DNA of 64,000 nucleotides from Holothuria scabra (GCA_037179385.1 CM074184.1:15828001-15892000); one strand, 5' to 3'. Counted from the stretch's first letter, positions 1-12,096 are shown. The notes: generated from the sequence alone by a model not told the origin. Program-made: numbers and translations.

Positions 1-1321
1 GTGGCCTCCTTTAGTGTGGTGAACCGTATCTGATCAAGTTGTTCAAATTTGGAAAAAAATAATATGTAAAATAGTTGTTGAAGGTTTTATTTTAGTGTGT
101 ACATTAGTCAGTTAGTATTTCTTGATCTTTCCTATCATATAATGTCGTTTTCAATACTCACTTTGACGCAGTGTTTTAATTTGAGTTGAATTAGTGGGAG
201 GGCGCTTAGGATCCACTCGTTGGGGAAATGGGCGCGCATTGTTTCGAACAGTGATTCAGCAGTTCCACCTCCAGTTTTAGATTATACTCAAGGAATTTTT
301 TCAGATTCAGAGTCGTATTTGGCCTACATATACGAATGCGGCCGTACATATACATTTGTGGTAAAAGTACCTTATCATGTTTTCAAGTTCTGAACATGAG
401 CACATTAATTGCTAGCTATAAGGAGGAGACGGTGGTTAATTGTTTGAATAGCTTTGAAAATGAAAAAGTCGGAAATTTGTCATATGTGATACCAGATCAT
501 CCAGTGACACATCACATGTAGTCAATTAGGGTGCCGTTTCCAAATTTTTTGCCATCAGGTTCTGTTTTTGTAACTGAAGTCCTGATTTTAAATATCATAT
601 CATCAATTAAATTATCGAGAAAGTTTTACCATAAAGTCTTATCGAACTATTAGTTTCGGAAACTCGCTGGACAGCCTGAACCCACTACGGGTGTCTTCAT
701 ATGATTTCATCTGGGGAGTGGGTGAAACAATGAGAGATAGTCAGTGATGCAAAGTCCAGTTCGGACTCGTGATCATGCAAAATTTGAAGGAATCGGCCAG
801 AGGAATTGATTTTTCCCCAAAGAGAAAGTATAGGGCTCCAGTCGGAGTCCGGACTCCAGTCACTGAAAGTTGAAAATTGACTACAGTACACCTGATTGCC
901 ACCCTTGGAGATATTAAGGGAAGGATGACCTCATCCTATTTAGGAAATTGTATGCAATTGCTGGGGTAGATGGAATATGATGCTATATTTGATAATAAAG
1001 GTTCTATCCTTGTCCTGTTGTTTTACTTCTTCTTCTTCCTCCTCCTCCTTTTTTTCTTTTCCATTTTTCAGGCTCAGTTCCTTTCCCCTTCTTCGTGATG
1101 GGGTAGGGGTGACCGCACCAAAGGGCGACTATCAGCTTCAAATAACAGATGGACATTTTTAAGAACGACAGGCGTGTACCAGAGACTCCGATATGAGGAA
1201 GGGCAGCGGCGAGGAGTTACATTCATAGTCACTAGTGGAACCACGTGATAAACAGAATGTGCAAGAATCACAGACACGATACCTCAGAACCGCCGTTAAT
1301 GTGGTCAATCCGACCCATATT
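1..1321. other. Intergenic DNA, no gene recognised
   Basis: No open frame here looks like a protein, and all are under 90 codons. A pyrimidine-rich low-complexity run of TTC/TCC lies at about 1025-1062. The stretch ends at the target site of the hAT element that begins at 1330. I see no RNA gene or known repeat family. Confidence 0.6.
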
Positions 1322-2825
1322 GTTACCAGCAGGGGTGGCGCCAGTGGAAGGGGGGCATGGCCCCCGTCGGGGAAGGTCGGGGTTTTCGTCGGGGAAGCCT
1401 AAAAAATAAAAATTAATAATAAAAAATAATGAAAAACCCCACAAGGACTGAAGTTACTAGATGGGCAATCTAGAACATATTTTTTGTTTTGAAATACTAT
1501 TTTAAAACATATCGGAATCGATTTAAAATCACCTCTATCTCTTCTGTTAAACCCCATTCTGTGTACCTTGTCCCATCTCTTCCCCTTCGGGAGAGGACGA
1601 CAATTTTTCGGGGAGGCCTGAACATGAAAAACGTTAAGGACTGAAGTTACTGGATGGATGACCATGATTTTTTTCTTTTTGAACTTTTTTTTTCTTTTGT
1701 AACGCTATTTTAATGCATATCTGAATCGGTTTTAATCACTTCTTACTAGCTCTTCTATTCTTCATCCCATCTTCAATCCGTGCGCGCAGGGTCATGCCTC
1801 CGTCGGGGACGGGCTACCCACCCCCTGTTGTTGAGAAAGTCCAATTTCCAGGCCCGTAGCCAGGGAGTCGGAGCGTTGGAACGACCCACCCCAACTTGAG
1901 GGGAGTCCATTTTTCCAGCCCTGTGTTTGAAGGGTCAGCTATGAAATATTTTTTATCTCGACATATTGAGGACGAATTTCCGTTCACTTCTTTAAAAGTG
2001 GTGTACTCTGTGGAATTCCTGGGGAAAAGGACTTCTGTTGTGTTCAAAAGTCCTCTATAATGCTCCAGATTGCAGGAGATCTGCAGATTTGAAACTTTTC
2101 GGGGGAAGCATGCCCCGGACCCATAGCAACTGCATACTTACGGCACGCGCCAGCCGCCTCCGTATTTGGAAAAAGGTCCAAATCTTGAAAAAAAGACACA
2201 CCCCTCCCCTTGGGCTGGCTATGGGCCTGATTTCGTCGGGGACCCTTCTACAGACCTTCGGTAAAAAATGTGGGTCTGTAGTCACTCGGACGACCCTCTT
2301 GATCTTGCTTACTAGGAAACCATAATCTTCAAGAAAACTAACAATTCCGAATTCTCCTTGCAAAAGCTGACTAGGGGATGTTCATGTGCGTGCAGTACAC
2401 AATGGTCTGCCATCTGGCTTGCCCGGACAGCCGAATTCTCACAAAGGTAACGAATATCGGCCACGTCGTTTTCAGCTACACATAATGATAAGCAGAGGTG
2501 TGAGAAAATCTCCCCAAAAGTCTGACTGAAAAATTATTTGAAGGCACCTTGAAACGTTTTTTTTTAAACGTACTTAGAAACGGGCACGTTGCAACAAAGA
2601 GGCAACTCAAACCGACCGGACAAACACAAACTCTAACCATAAACCATCCACACACAAAACAGGGAACCAAAAGGTTTGTTACAAACGAAAAAGACGCTCT
2701 AACCCCACCCAAACAACCCACCAACTCATCCAAGACCGCCCTCAACACCAACCCCACACCAACCCCACACCAACCCCCAAGACAGCAAAAACAAGATCAC
2801 CCCACACCACCCTTTATGGCCACCT

Positions 2826-2960
2826 CACGCCCGGAGGCAACACCTCCCAAAGGCAACAACACGCCCGAAGGCAAGAACGACACGCCCGAAGGGCGACATT
2901 AACACGCCTGAAGGGCAACAACACGCCCGAAGGCACTAGCACGCCCGAAGGCAACAGCAC
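2826..2960. repeat. Minisatellite, CACGCCCGAAGGCAACA-type unit
   Basis: About seven imperfect tandem units of 18-22 bp share the core ACGCCCGAAGGCAA. It lies inside the hAT element at 1330-4708. Open frames across it are low-complexity and not coding. Confidence 0.8.
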
Positions 2961-3989
2961 TGAAAAAGCACAGGGCAAATATACAGGTACACCTTGAAAC
3001 GTGCCATATTTTCAATTGCGTTGGGAGCAAAACCATTTATAGTCTTGAGTTGGGGCAGTCACTTTAAATATTTCATCTATTTAGTGGACCTTGCAATTGA
3101 ATTCAACGAAGATTCTGAATACAGTAAAAAACATTTTAGTATGTTTTCAATTCCTTTGCATAGTTCCCCCCGCCCCGAAAAGGGGCAAGACCATTACATC
3201 TAATTGATCACTACCTTTTACCTTGTTCTTTTCTGATCATTGGCAAGTTGTGTTTTTTCTCTATTGAAGTGAAACTTTAATTTTAAAGGTAATCTCAAAA
3301 TAAAGACTGCTTCATTTCTAGTTTACAAGTGTGGGAAATGCCATTCCGGCTATCTTAGGGGTTAGATTTCTTACCAATTTTCTGTACGCTCCGCGCTAAT
3401 TGATGGTGGCGCTCCGCATAGATAGTGTTTTAGTCGAACAGATAACTGAACAGAACAATGCGTGTTTGTAAATTATTCTTCGTTTTGGGCAGTATTATGA
3501 AGTGAAAATAATTTTATTGTGAAAGAAATCTGAAAGTAAGGACTTCTTTAATTTTAATTTTGAGCCCAGGAAGTGTCATTTCCTGTGACCGGGGGTTCTC
3601 CATTTTTCAAAAAAATTCTGCGCGCTCGACTTAGATAATCTCTCGGGCAGGATTACATTTTTTCGGAAAAAAGAACAATTCCTCCCCTCCCAAACTCAGC
3701 TAACACGCTCCCGTACGCCTATGACAATAAATAAAATATAAAACTTCAGATATAAGCGAAGCCATTTTTTTCCTAAGGAGAATGCTCCAATATAGTCCGA
3801 GGGCCTAAATCTGCATGATGATATTCACTAACCTCAACAAAACTACAGATCACCCCCTACTTGATTTTCCTCATGAGAAAGTCAGATTCCTACATAAAAC
3901 CCCAAAACTGTTATAAAATTACAATTTTCATCCAATATTAGAGTCTCTAGAGTGTAGAAAATGGCAAAATTTTCCAATTTCGATGGATT

Positions 3990-4130
3990 CAAGTTCAAGT
4001 TAAAGTTCAATTTATTCTCTGTTACACCCCAATATGGGGTACAAGAGACTGAGAAACATAGTTAACAAACAAGGTAAACACAAGGATGCTCTGCACAATA
4101 AATAACCAAAGCCAACTCTGTTATCACATT
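3990..4130 (-). mobile_element. 3' terminal scrap of a LINE
   Basis: Read on the minus strand, this has an AATAAA-like signal followed by short tandem TTGAACT-type units, the usual 3' end of CR1/Jockey-like non-LTR elements. The body upstream (to the right) is short and shows no protein frame, so this is a heavily 5'-truncated copy. It is nested in the hAT element. The right border is uncertain. Confidence 0.45.
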
Positions 4131-4716
4131 GCATACTACCTAATTTTGCTCCTGAAAGGCATATCACTTAGTAAAAGAAACCAAATTTTTCATTATAACC
4201 TTACCAAAAAACAAAATTTTCTTTCATTAAAATCCAAAATTTCTCCGTCATGATAAGCTCTTAATTTTGAAATATTCGTTCAAAAATGCAAAACCTTTCA
4301 GGACAAACTTCTAGTCTCGTCTCAAAGCCTTAGTCAGTTAGTAAGTAGGCTAGGTCTTGTACGATTCAATGCGTTACCCCAAAAGAATTGCAGTTGTCGC
4401 CCATATAACGTTTTTAATTTTTCCCTTATTAAGGACAGATTCTTCAATAAACACCCCAAATTTTTAATAGTACCAATAAAAGCCAATTTTCTTTCATAAG
4501 TTTTACTTTTTACTTCAAGTAAACTCCAGATTTTTATGTATTTGTTGAAAAGAAAGCCCAGAATTTCGGCGCGCTACGCGCGCCTCAGATTATGCAAAGT
4601 CACGCTCAACCGGGACATAACATTGCCTTTGTCGGGGCCTTGAAATTCTCCCCCCCCCCTGTCAGGGAGCTTGACCCCCCTGCCGGGCAAATTTTAGCGC
4701 CACCCCTGGTTACCAG

Positions 4717-5469
4717 TCTCGCGAAATGCGCAAAAAATTCTCTTCTTTTAGGAATATCCACCTACTTCTTCAGCACAGGATAGAACTTTGAGTTAAATGG
4801 CAGAGTCATTGTTCAATACAGATGGATATTGCATTGTTTTACTTCGAATGATTTTGCTCATGGAAAAGGGTTTTCCTTTCCCTATAAAACTACATCTGAT
4901 CAATTTGACGAACCGGAATATTTTACAAGATTAATTTCAAAATTGATTAAAAACGGCTCAAGAAAGAAACTTTTCGTTTCATTTATGAGCAAAACTAGTG
5001 TAAGTTTGGACAAAATTCCGGTTCGCAACCCAACTGAGAAGATTATATTGAAATTTGACTCAGACATTAAGCGCGAGGCGTTGACTTGATACCCTTCATG
5101 CTAAAAACAAATGCTAATAGAATATATAGTTGGTTCAACTTGGACTGTGAGGCCTACCTTCACGGAATGTCGACATTTTAAAGGAATTTACGCATCACAT
5201 TCAGCTGGAAGAGTGGTTATGAGAGCATTTAGACACATCCCCAAACCAGGGATCTGCTAATAGCAGCTCCCTGCCCAAACTGGCTTGAGCTTTTCCGTGT
5301 GCAGATACAATCCCTATTACTTTTTTTCACAAAATTCCTATACTGAGGGGCATGCAAGTCCTTAATATGTAATAACCGGCTCTTTGTGCGCGTTCAACAA
5401 AATCATCTATACTGCACCTTTTGGTAATAATGAAAGATCATTCAGCACTGAAAAAGTTTACTTTCTCCT
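4717..5469. other. Unassigned DNA with one 86-codon open frame
   Basis: The plus-strand frame at 4829-5089 is open for 86 codons. It has a lysine-rich composition and no motif I recognise. It begins shortly after the right target duplication of the hAT element. I cannot tell whether it is a gene relic or chance. Nothing else is visible. Confidence 0.4.
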
Positions 5470-5900
5470 AGAAAAAATATACCGGAGATGAAAAACGAGG
5501 GCATCGGATTTTGGGGGAAAAGATTTCAGTAGACTACACTGAAGTCAGTGGTGTACGAAGGAGGTGGGATGTGGCATTGGAATATACCTCCATCCTCACA
5601 GATGCCTTTCTTTTAAATCCAAAAAAGCCTAGCCCTACTTCAACTTGGGCTGCAAATGGCATTCTCAAATCAATTAAACAGAAAAATAAACTGCTTCGTA
5701 TTTTCAAGTCAAACAAGACAGAAATTAGTGCTCTTAATTATACCTATAGAAACATCTTAACAAAAACAGTACGGTTTGCTAAGAAAACATATTACAGTAA
5801 CTTCTTTATTCGAAACGTATCAAATACTAAGAAGATCTGAAGTGGAATTCGTGACATATTTAACAAAGTTAGTACCAATACTTTCCCAAACTACTTCACG
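5470..5900 (+). pseudogene. LINE ORF2 fragment (linker between endonuclease and reverse transcriptase)
   Basis: The plus-strand frame around 5511-5840 encodes a basic stretch of the form WAANGILKSIKQKNKL, then lysine/tyrosine-rich helices (KTVRFAKKTYYS). In another frame after the stop at 5840 the frame goes on with SGIRDIFNKV. This is the segment that joins the AP endonuclease to the reverse transcriptase in Jockey/CR1-like LINE proteins, where PW-x-T-x-GI and KK-x-YY are typical. Neither enzymatic domain is present here. The copy is truncated on both sides and broken by a stop codon. The clade cannot be fixed from this piece. Confidence 0.6.
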
Positions 5901-5961
5901 TCCATGGAATGGGTAAACGTTTTTGGTTTCGATGAAAAGAGAAACCTATGCATTCACGATG

Positions 5962-6032
5962 GCGTGTGCATATATGTATGTGTGTATGTGCGTGTGTATG
6001 TGTGTGTGTGTTTATGTGTGTGTGTTTGTGAC
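5962..6032. repeat. (TG)n-rich microsatellite
   Basis: An imperfect TG/TATG run directly precedes the 145-bp tandem array. The same arrangement, a GT-rich run followed by a TCTTGTAAAC-type sequence and then TTCAAACTTGGT, recurs at about 51,840-51,940. The run therefore seems to be part of a dispersed repeat. Confidence 0.85.
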
Positions 6033-6039
6033 ACTTTGC

Positions 6040-7200
6040 TTGTTTACACGATATCTTGAGAAGGGAAGATCTGACAGTTCTCAAACTTGGTACACAGATA
6101 CCCAATACTGAGAGGAAGAACCATATTTATGTTGGTTGAGGTCAAAGGTCATTTGGGGTCACGTGGGGTCAAACCCCGAAATCCTTGTTTACACGATATC
6201 TCATGGTAGAATACTTGGATTAATTTCAAACTTGATATGTTGATACGTTATGATGTAAGAAAGAACCCTATTGGTTTTGGTGGAGGTCAAAGGTCATTTG
6301 GGGTCACATGGGGTCAAACCCTGAAATCCTTGTTTACATGATATCTCATGGTAGGAAACTTGGATTAATTTCATACATGATATGTTGATGCATTATGATG
6401 GGAGGAAGAACCCTATTGATTTTGGTAGAGGTCAAAGGTCATTTGGGGTCACATGGGGTCACACCCCGAAATCCTGGTTTACACTATATCTCAAGGTAGG
6501 AAACTTTGATTCATTTCAAACTTGATATGTTGATGCATTATGATGTAAGAAATAACCCAATAAATTTTGGTGGAGGTCAAAGGTCATTTGGGGTCACATG
6601 GGGTCAAACTCCGAACTTCTTGTTCACACTATATCTCAAGGTGGGAAGTTTGGATTGATTTCAAACTTGATATGTTGATGCGTTACGATGGGAGGAAGAA
6701 CCCTATTGATTTGGTAGAGGTCAAAGGTCATTTGGGGTCACATGGGGTCAAACTCAGAAAAACTTGTTTAGGATAGCTCAAGGTATGAAAGGTGGATGGA
6801 TTTCAAAATTAGTATGTAAATGAATTATGGTGAGAAGATGGTCTGTATAAGGTTTTTTTTGTGGAGGTGAAAGGACATCTGGGGTCATGATCGGTCAAAC
6901 TTTGAAAAACTTGTCAAAATGTGATATCTCAAGGTAGGAAACTTGGATGGATTTCCTAATTAGTATGTGGATGTGTTATGGTGAGTTGAAAGTACTGTAC
7001 CTGTTGTTTTTGGTGGAGGTCAATGGTCATCTGGTATCACCTGGCATCAAACTCTGAAAACCTTGTTTGCAGAATAACTTAAGGCACAGTATGAAATTTG
7101 GCTTTTTGAATAGAGAAATGTTTTGGTTAAAAGAAAAACCAGTCACTTACAGGTGGAGACAAAGGTTATTTTGGGTCACCAGTTGTTACAAGAAATGTAG
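6040..7200. repeat. 145-bp tandem array, about 8 copies, decaying rightwards
   Basis: The GGTCAAAGGTCAT landmark recurs at about 6140, 6285, 6430, 6575 and 6719, a period of 144-145 bp. Weaker versions follow at about 6867, 7019 and 7158. Copies 1-5 are nearly identical, and copies 6-8 diverge progressively in sequence and spacing (147, 152, 139 bp). Each unit also has a CTTGTTTACAC-GATATCTCA block and a TTTCAAACTTGATATGTTGATG block. The left edge merges with the TG-rich run. Confidence 0.9.
6139..6171 (+). promoter_or_regulatory. Nuclear-receptor-like half-site cluster (DR1 + DR4 + DR4), first of five
   Basis: AGGTCA-A-AGGTCA at 6139-6151 is a perfect direct repeat with 1-nt spacing. Two GGGTCA half-sites follow, each after a 4-nt spacer (TTTG, then CGTG). 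The same cluster starts at 6284, 6429, 6574 and 6718 in the next tandem units, there with CATG as second spacer. DR1 is the known consensus bound by RXR, HNF4 and COUP-TF type receptors, and DR4 by thyroid-hormone or LXR-type dimers. Binding here is inference only: the motif sits in a satellite with no gene next to it. Confidence 0.45.
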
Positions 7201-7241
7201 CATTTTATTGAAAAGAGCATGTATGTGTCATCGAAACCTCA

Positions 7242-8933
7242 ATGCATTTTTGCATTCTGGTTAGTGATAAAATCCATGAAGAAAATAGCACATCTTCCTT
7301 TGTATTTCGACGTTCTTTCGTGGCAAAGAAGTATTCAAGAAAAGGGCCGGTAATGTATGTAGGGCTCATGCAGAATGTTGGTTCTCTGGTTGTAAAGTGT
7401 CTTGCGAATTTTTTTAAAGCGACAGAAAGTACTTTGCAGGCAGAATCTATATTTTCAGGTACTGCTTGTCACAAAATGGACGAGTTGAGGGCAAGGTATA
7501 TCAGAGGTAGTAAGAGGGAAAAATTTAAGGAAGTATCACAGTACAGGTAACCCAGAAGGCAATATCTTGATGTATTCGAATCGGCCCGGTGTAGAGATAA
7601 AGCCCCATCGAAACAAACATTAGAGAGAATATCATCAGAAGGAAGGAGTGCTTTTAGGGGGATGAAAAATAGGTATTAGAGTTGTACAAACTTCTAGAAC
7701 AACAAAAAAAAGTAAAAATACTGGGAGAAAATTAGAAGGTGTGTTAAGAAAAAGATCATTAGAACCACCATTTATTATGCTATGGAGCGAGGAATCGGTA
7801 AGAGTTTGGCATAATTTATGTCCTCGCGATGTTGTCCATTTAGACTGTACGGGTTCAATTGTAAACAATAACTCTTCCCTAGCTGGAAAAAGAAAATATC
7901 AATTGTACGAATCGGTGCTACGAAATCCGGTTAAACGTAACTTGAAACAGCCGTTTTGTGTTGCATCTATATTAACCGAATCTTTCAATGCCGATGTATT
8001 GTCTTACTTTATTTATTGTTTCGAACAGTCAGAGAAGACCCTGTATGGTCATCAAAACGTCTCAAAGCCGGCTTTTATCATTATTGACGGAAGCAGTGCT
8101 TTACTTATGTCTTCTTTGGGGGCATTTACATCTGAGACTCCTCAAGCATTTCATGCAAGGTGTTTTAGAAAAGTTACAGGAAGAGAGGCCCTCTGACCTT
8201 TCAAAATCCCTAATCCATCTTTGTTCATCACATTTCATGAAATCCATGGCGTTATTTTGTCGGAAATATTTTGCTAAAAATTCAGAATTTTTGAAGTACT
8301 GTATTGGTTCAATTATTACCAGCCATGATTGGGGACATGTAAGGCAAACTGTCAAAAATATATTTATTTTTACTCAGAATAAATATTTTAACAAGCAAAC
8401 CGATGATGCATACAGGCACATTTGTTCTTTCATTTACAGACAACAGAAAGTAGATGAGCCTGATGTTGAGGAAGAAGACGGATTTAACGACTCAGATGTA
8501 ATTAATGACCACACTACGGAAGAAATTTTTGTAGCAATATCTCCATATTCCCCTTTTAGATCACACTTTTCAAAGATGCTCCGCAAAAAATGCTCCGCAA
8601 TGTAGATTCGACTGAAGTTTCAGGGAGCAAAAATAGATTTTATAGTCCTAAATTTGCTCAGGTATTTATAGGCAATTACTTGGCAACTGTGGCTGCTTGG
8701 TCCAGTTTATTGTTGGGAAATATCTCTAGGCACGGGCAAATTAACAGAATGCTACATAAACGTAAAGACAAAATACAGTCACTTAGACTTTGGTGATTTC
8801 AATACTTTCTTAAAACAAAACCGGACTCAAGGGACAATAGAAAAGTCAAAAGGTGAAGCGCAATCGCCTCAACTCAAGGCGAGTCAACTCATTAGATGAA
8901 TTTGTCAGAGTATATGTAAGAGGCAACATATAC
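7242..8933 (+). pseudogene. Transposase-like gene remnant, N-terminal and central parts
   Basis: Overlapping plus-strand frames at 7242-7550, 7741-8196, 7988-8605 and 8590-8796 read as one protein broken by frameshifts near 7550-7740, 8160-8190 and 8590. The best part (7741-8196) has FIMLWSEESVRVWHNLC, then VVHLDCTGSIV, a conserved RNPVK segment and IIIDGSSALLMSSLGAF, followed by a Cys-rich CFRKVTG region. The two aspartates after hydrophobic strands (LDCTGS and IIIDGS) resemble a DDE-type nuclease fold. I recognise the style from transposon proteins of invertebrates but cannot name the family. The C-terminal frame has an acidic stretch (DEPDVEEEDG). The gene is cut at 8933 by an insertion with a TA duplication and seems to resume at 10,281, then again at about 12,691 with a protease-like domain. 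It is not functional. MULE-like or KDZ-like origin is a guess. Confidence 0.55.
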
Positions 8934-8935
8934 TA

Positions 8936-10280
8936 CACTGTTAAAAATTTCTGTAAATTTACAGACTTTTTTTAACTTAAACTTTTTGTATTTTACTTTT
9001 AATAGAGATTTTCTGTATCTTTACAGACACTTTGTATTGCTACAATAAAAAAAGGTTGTTTAACATGTATTTTCTGTTTATTTGAAAAACCATTTCTGTC
9101 TGCTTTTTTAACCAAATTTTACTGCTTTGTAAAACTTTTTCTGTAAATTTACAGAAATTTTAACAGTATTTTGTATTTTTCTGATTTCACATAAATATAC
9201 TGTCATTTAACAAACATTCATTTTGTTTTTAAGCTGAAAAAGAAACAAAAATAAGCCCAAACAAACAAATAAGAAATAGCCAGAAAATTTTCAATATATA
9301 ACATGCATGGTTCTGCGAAGTTTCAGTTAAAAAAAAACATTTTTGGCAAATTTATGGCCCTATTTGAAAACTAACTTACATTTATTATAAAAGCATACTT
9401 AGTTATTAAGTTCTTAGTTATAAATATCATACAACTGGTGTTTTGCACACATTTTTAAGTAAAAAGAAATTTTAAGGCCCTAATTTCAGAGCACTGACAA
9501 TTGGTATACTGATGTCAACTAATCGCCACAGGCGCTCATACACTTGATCGGAGCAAATTAAAAACGTTTCACAAATTTACTTGAAAGAGTCTGTAAATTT
9601 ACCACTTTATGACGTAAATCTCATTTTGCATAAATGGGTGGAGCTTATTTTGTAGGCATTTTCCTAACAAAAGGATTGCTGTTGCTTTGAATAATATCTT
9701 CTTTGGCGTTTTTTAATCAGGAAGTGATAAACTTATTGTTTACCTTGTCTGGAAATGTTTGCAACCAATGTATTTGCATTCTTTGTCATATTTATTTTAA
9801 AAACAATTATTATATTGTACAAAAAATGTGACTTTCCAATTACAAAGTTCCTAGAGATAGCAGTCTATTTGACAACAATATGACAACAAAGCATCCTCAA
9901 TGTGTTTTGATTGAAAACAATTTCGTAACGACACTTTACGTTGGTAAGCAAATACCTGATCTACGTAATGGTGAAGTGTATGTTACGTAATAACATATGA
10001 AAGGTAAAAATGCGATATTATAATAAATATTAAAACATCGGGAATGAAAACAGTAGGCTGTAAATTCACATAAAATTAAGGTAAACAAAACAGAACAATT
10101 CTGTAATTCGATTTTACAGTAGACTTTTGTAAACTAATTTACATGCAGAAACTGTAAAGAAAAAACAAACCCTTAATGTTTTTTCATGATTACAGTCTGG
10201 CTGTAAAAAAAACATTTTTTGGTTGGAAAAAAATTTGCCATAAAAATTATGTAAATTTACAGAGAAATTTTTTAACAGTG
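8936..10280. mobile_element. Non-autonomous DNA element with TA duplication, CACTGTTAAAAAT termini, 1.35 kb
   Basis: The left end begins CACTGTTAAAAATTTCTGTA and the right end closes with the inverted form, TTTTTTAACAGTG. TA dinucleotides flank both sides (8934-8935, 10281-10282). The interior is AT-rich, with repeated CTGTAAATTTACAG palindromes (about 8955, 9140, 10,250) and a second internal inverted end at about 9140-9171. No transposase frame exists. A 178-bp relative interrupts a LINE at 14,535. The superfamily is unassigned; a TA duplication fits Tc1/mariner-type or related systems. Confidence 0.75.
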
Positions 10281-10490
10281 TATTCGCAGAGTATCGACGA
10301 GCTGACACGAAAACCAAGGAGGGTTCCTAAAAAAACTACCAAGATTGCTCAAGACAAATGGGGAAAGAAAAAAAAAAAAAAGAAATCAAGTACTTACTAC
10401 GTGGGCACATATTTATCACCACCCCATAATTTAAATCCCTTAATGATAACATCAAGGCTTCAGATAGCAGATCAGTACGCCCTCCTTTAA
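10281..10490 (+). pseudogene. Probable continuation of the transposase-like gene
   Basis: Immediately after the TA-flanked insertion a plus-strand frame reads SQSIDELTRKPRRVPKKT and then a lysine-rich run caused by an A-rich homopolymer. It could continue the basic region just upstream of the insertion (around 8880-8933, SLDEFVRVYVRGN in one frame). The join is inferred from position and composition only. Confidence 0.35.
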
Positions 10491-10646
10491 CGTGATGTCA
10501 GTCTGGAATGTTTCAATTGGTGTTGAAAATCAGAATAATATCTCTTGTTGGTTTTCGGCTGGCATGCAGTTGACCGGACACATCTTTGAGTTAAGCAAAA
10601 TTCAATTAGCTCAAGTTATTTTTACAAAAGATGGCACATTTAGATC

Positions 10647-10725
10647 TTTTTTTCTAAAAGTCCCCACGACTCTCTGGCGAAGAGCCAAGGGGCGAAAACC
10701 AAACAATTACTCCCGGAGGAGTTCT
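10647..10725 (+). repeat. Dispersed repeat copy, inverted partner at 63,882-63,950
   Basis: This 80-bp stretch contains GTCCCCACGACTCTCTGGCG and GGGGCGAAAACCAAAC. It matches the reverse complement of the last 100 bases of the window almost base for base, so it is one family in two orientations. Its full extent and class are unknown. Confidence 0.7.
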
Positions 10726-11093
10726 GCTCCCTTAAGGAGCTTAACGTCCCAAATGGACAAGTACGCCCTCCAAAGGGCAAACACTGAGTGGTCCTGCTCT
10801 AGACTGGCTGAATAGAACAGAAGCCACAACCTGGATGCACATTTAGATCTTATGTGAATTAGTGCAACTTTTAAATAACTCGTCTTGTAGCTTCCTCTGA
10901 GCCCTCACAAAGACACTTACCAAGGCTTGACCCAAAGTTTGCGTGGACTTAATAAATGGGGATGGATCATGAACGGGAGCAACAGGATGTTGGCGATTTT
11001 TTTCAGTTGTGTACTAACAAGGCTGTTCTCAAAAGGTAGCATTGACACAAAATTAAAAACAGAAGAAACCAGGCTATGTATGACTCTGTTTAA

Positions 11094-11390
11094 AGGCAGT
11101 CATTCGTCACCCCAAACTACAGTTTCAGTATACATATATCAAAACTCCCAATTGGTGCAGCTCTTTGACTGGCATCACATTCAAAAATTGCATCATAGCT
11201 AAATTACACAGCATGGGCACTGAGAGTGTCTTGATTACACATTATGGACTTGTATGCCCACTGGGACAAGACATGAAGCAATAAACAAGGATTGTGTCTG
11301 GATAAAGATGAGCTTTAGATAAATGTGGGAGGGACTAGAAGTAAGTAGGTTGGGAGAATTGGAACTGTTTGGGATGATGAAAATATGCCT
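11094..11390. mobile_element. TTAA-flanked MITE (family A), 297 bp
   Basis: Ends are AGGCAGTCATTCGTCACCCC and the inverted GGGATGATGAAAATATGCCT. Flanks are TTAA on the left (11090-11093) and TTCA on the right, a one-base decay of TTAA. An inverted, well preserved relative lies at 19,961-20,270 and fragments lie at 25,199-25,311 and 63,632. The interior shares CAATTGG-GCAGCTCTTTGACTG with the 19,961 copy. A TTAA duplication is typical of piggyBac-type transposition, but the AGG termini are not classical. Confidence 0.7.
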
Positions 11391-12096
11391 TTCATCAATT
11401 GTCAAAAACCACCGTCCCATCATGAAGTAGACCTGTCAGTTATTCCATGTCACTTGTCCCTTTAAACTTGAACAAACCCAGCTTGCAAGCCTGTTTAGAT
11501 GATTTTTTCCAAGAAGATTATCTTGAGGGATACAAATGCGATAGGGCAACATGCTATTCAAGTCTTCTGATGACTAAAAAGAATATAGTACATATCCTCG
11601 TATCCTGATTTCAGAGCTTAAACGATATATGACTATGGAAAAATCCGGTCGACAGGGATTCCTTGTCAAGGATCAAAACCCAAACCCAGTACAATTCCCG
11701 CAAGATCTCGTGTTGAGATGTGATAACGTAAAAAACAATACAAAATAGTATGTGTTGTTTGCCACGTCGGTAATTCTTTATCATGTGGTCATTATTTGTC
11801 CTAAGCTTGCACTTTCATGGAAATAACAAAATAACAGAATGTAACGACGAACGCGTAACTTTTACTAGTTTTGAAAACATACGACAGCTATTGACAGTTT
11901 CGTCATACTTTGTAGTAATGACCCTCTGGTACAAACTGAAGATAACCATCTAACCCCAAGTAGAAAAGAAATGGATATAGATCAGCAATATTAAACCGTC
12001 GGACCAAAGAAATCCATAGACATCGATTTAGAACCAAAGACTGAGACTAAGCGTTCACCTTAGTTACGTCATTTGGAAAAATCCTCAACTTGTATG

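Larger units (their letters stand above)
1330..4708. mobile_element. hAT-type non-autonomous DNA transposon, 3.4 kb
   Basis: The element starts CAGGGGTGGCGCC and ends with the complement, GCGCCACCCCTG. It is flanked on both sides by the same 8 bases, GTTACCAG (1322-1329 and 4709-4716). An 8-bp target duplication with CAG-GTGGCG ends is the hallmark of the hAT superfamily. No transposase frame is present, so it must have been moved in trans. Inside lie a 20-bp minisatellite (2826-2960), two copies of the GCTCCGC/GGTGGCGC module (about 3338-3440 and 3565-3650) and a LINE 3' end (3990-4130). Diverged relatives of its interior occur at about 36,320-39,480 and 56,308-57,319. Confidence 0.85.

Noticed and set aside
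2549..2902. 117-codon Pro/Thr/Lys-rich protein
   Set aside because: It runs through a C/A-rich low-complexity part and the minisatellite inside the hAT element.
5896..6111. Frames rich in His-Thr or Cys-Val (zinc-binding look)
   Set aside because: They come from the TG microsatellite.
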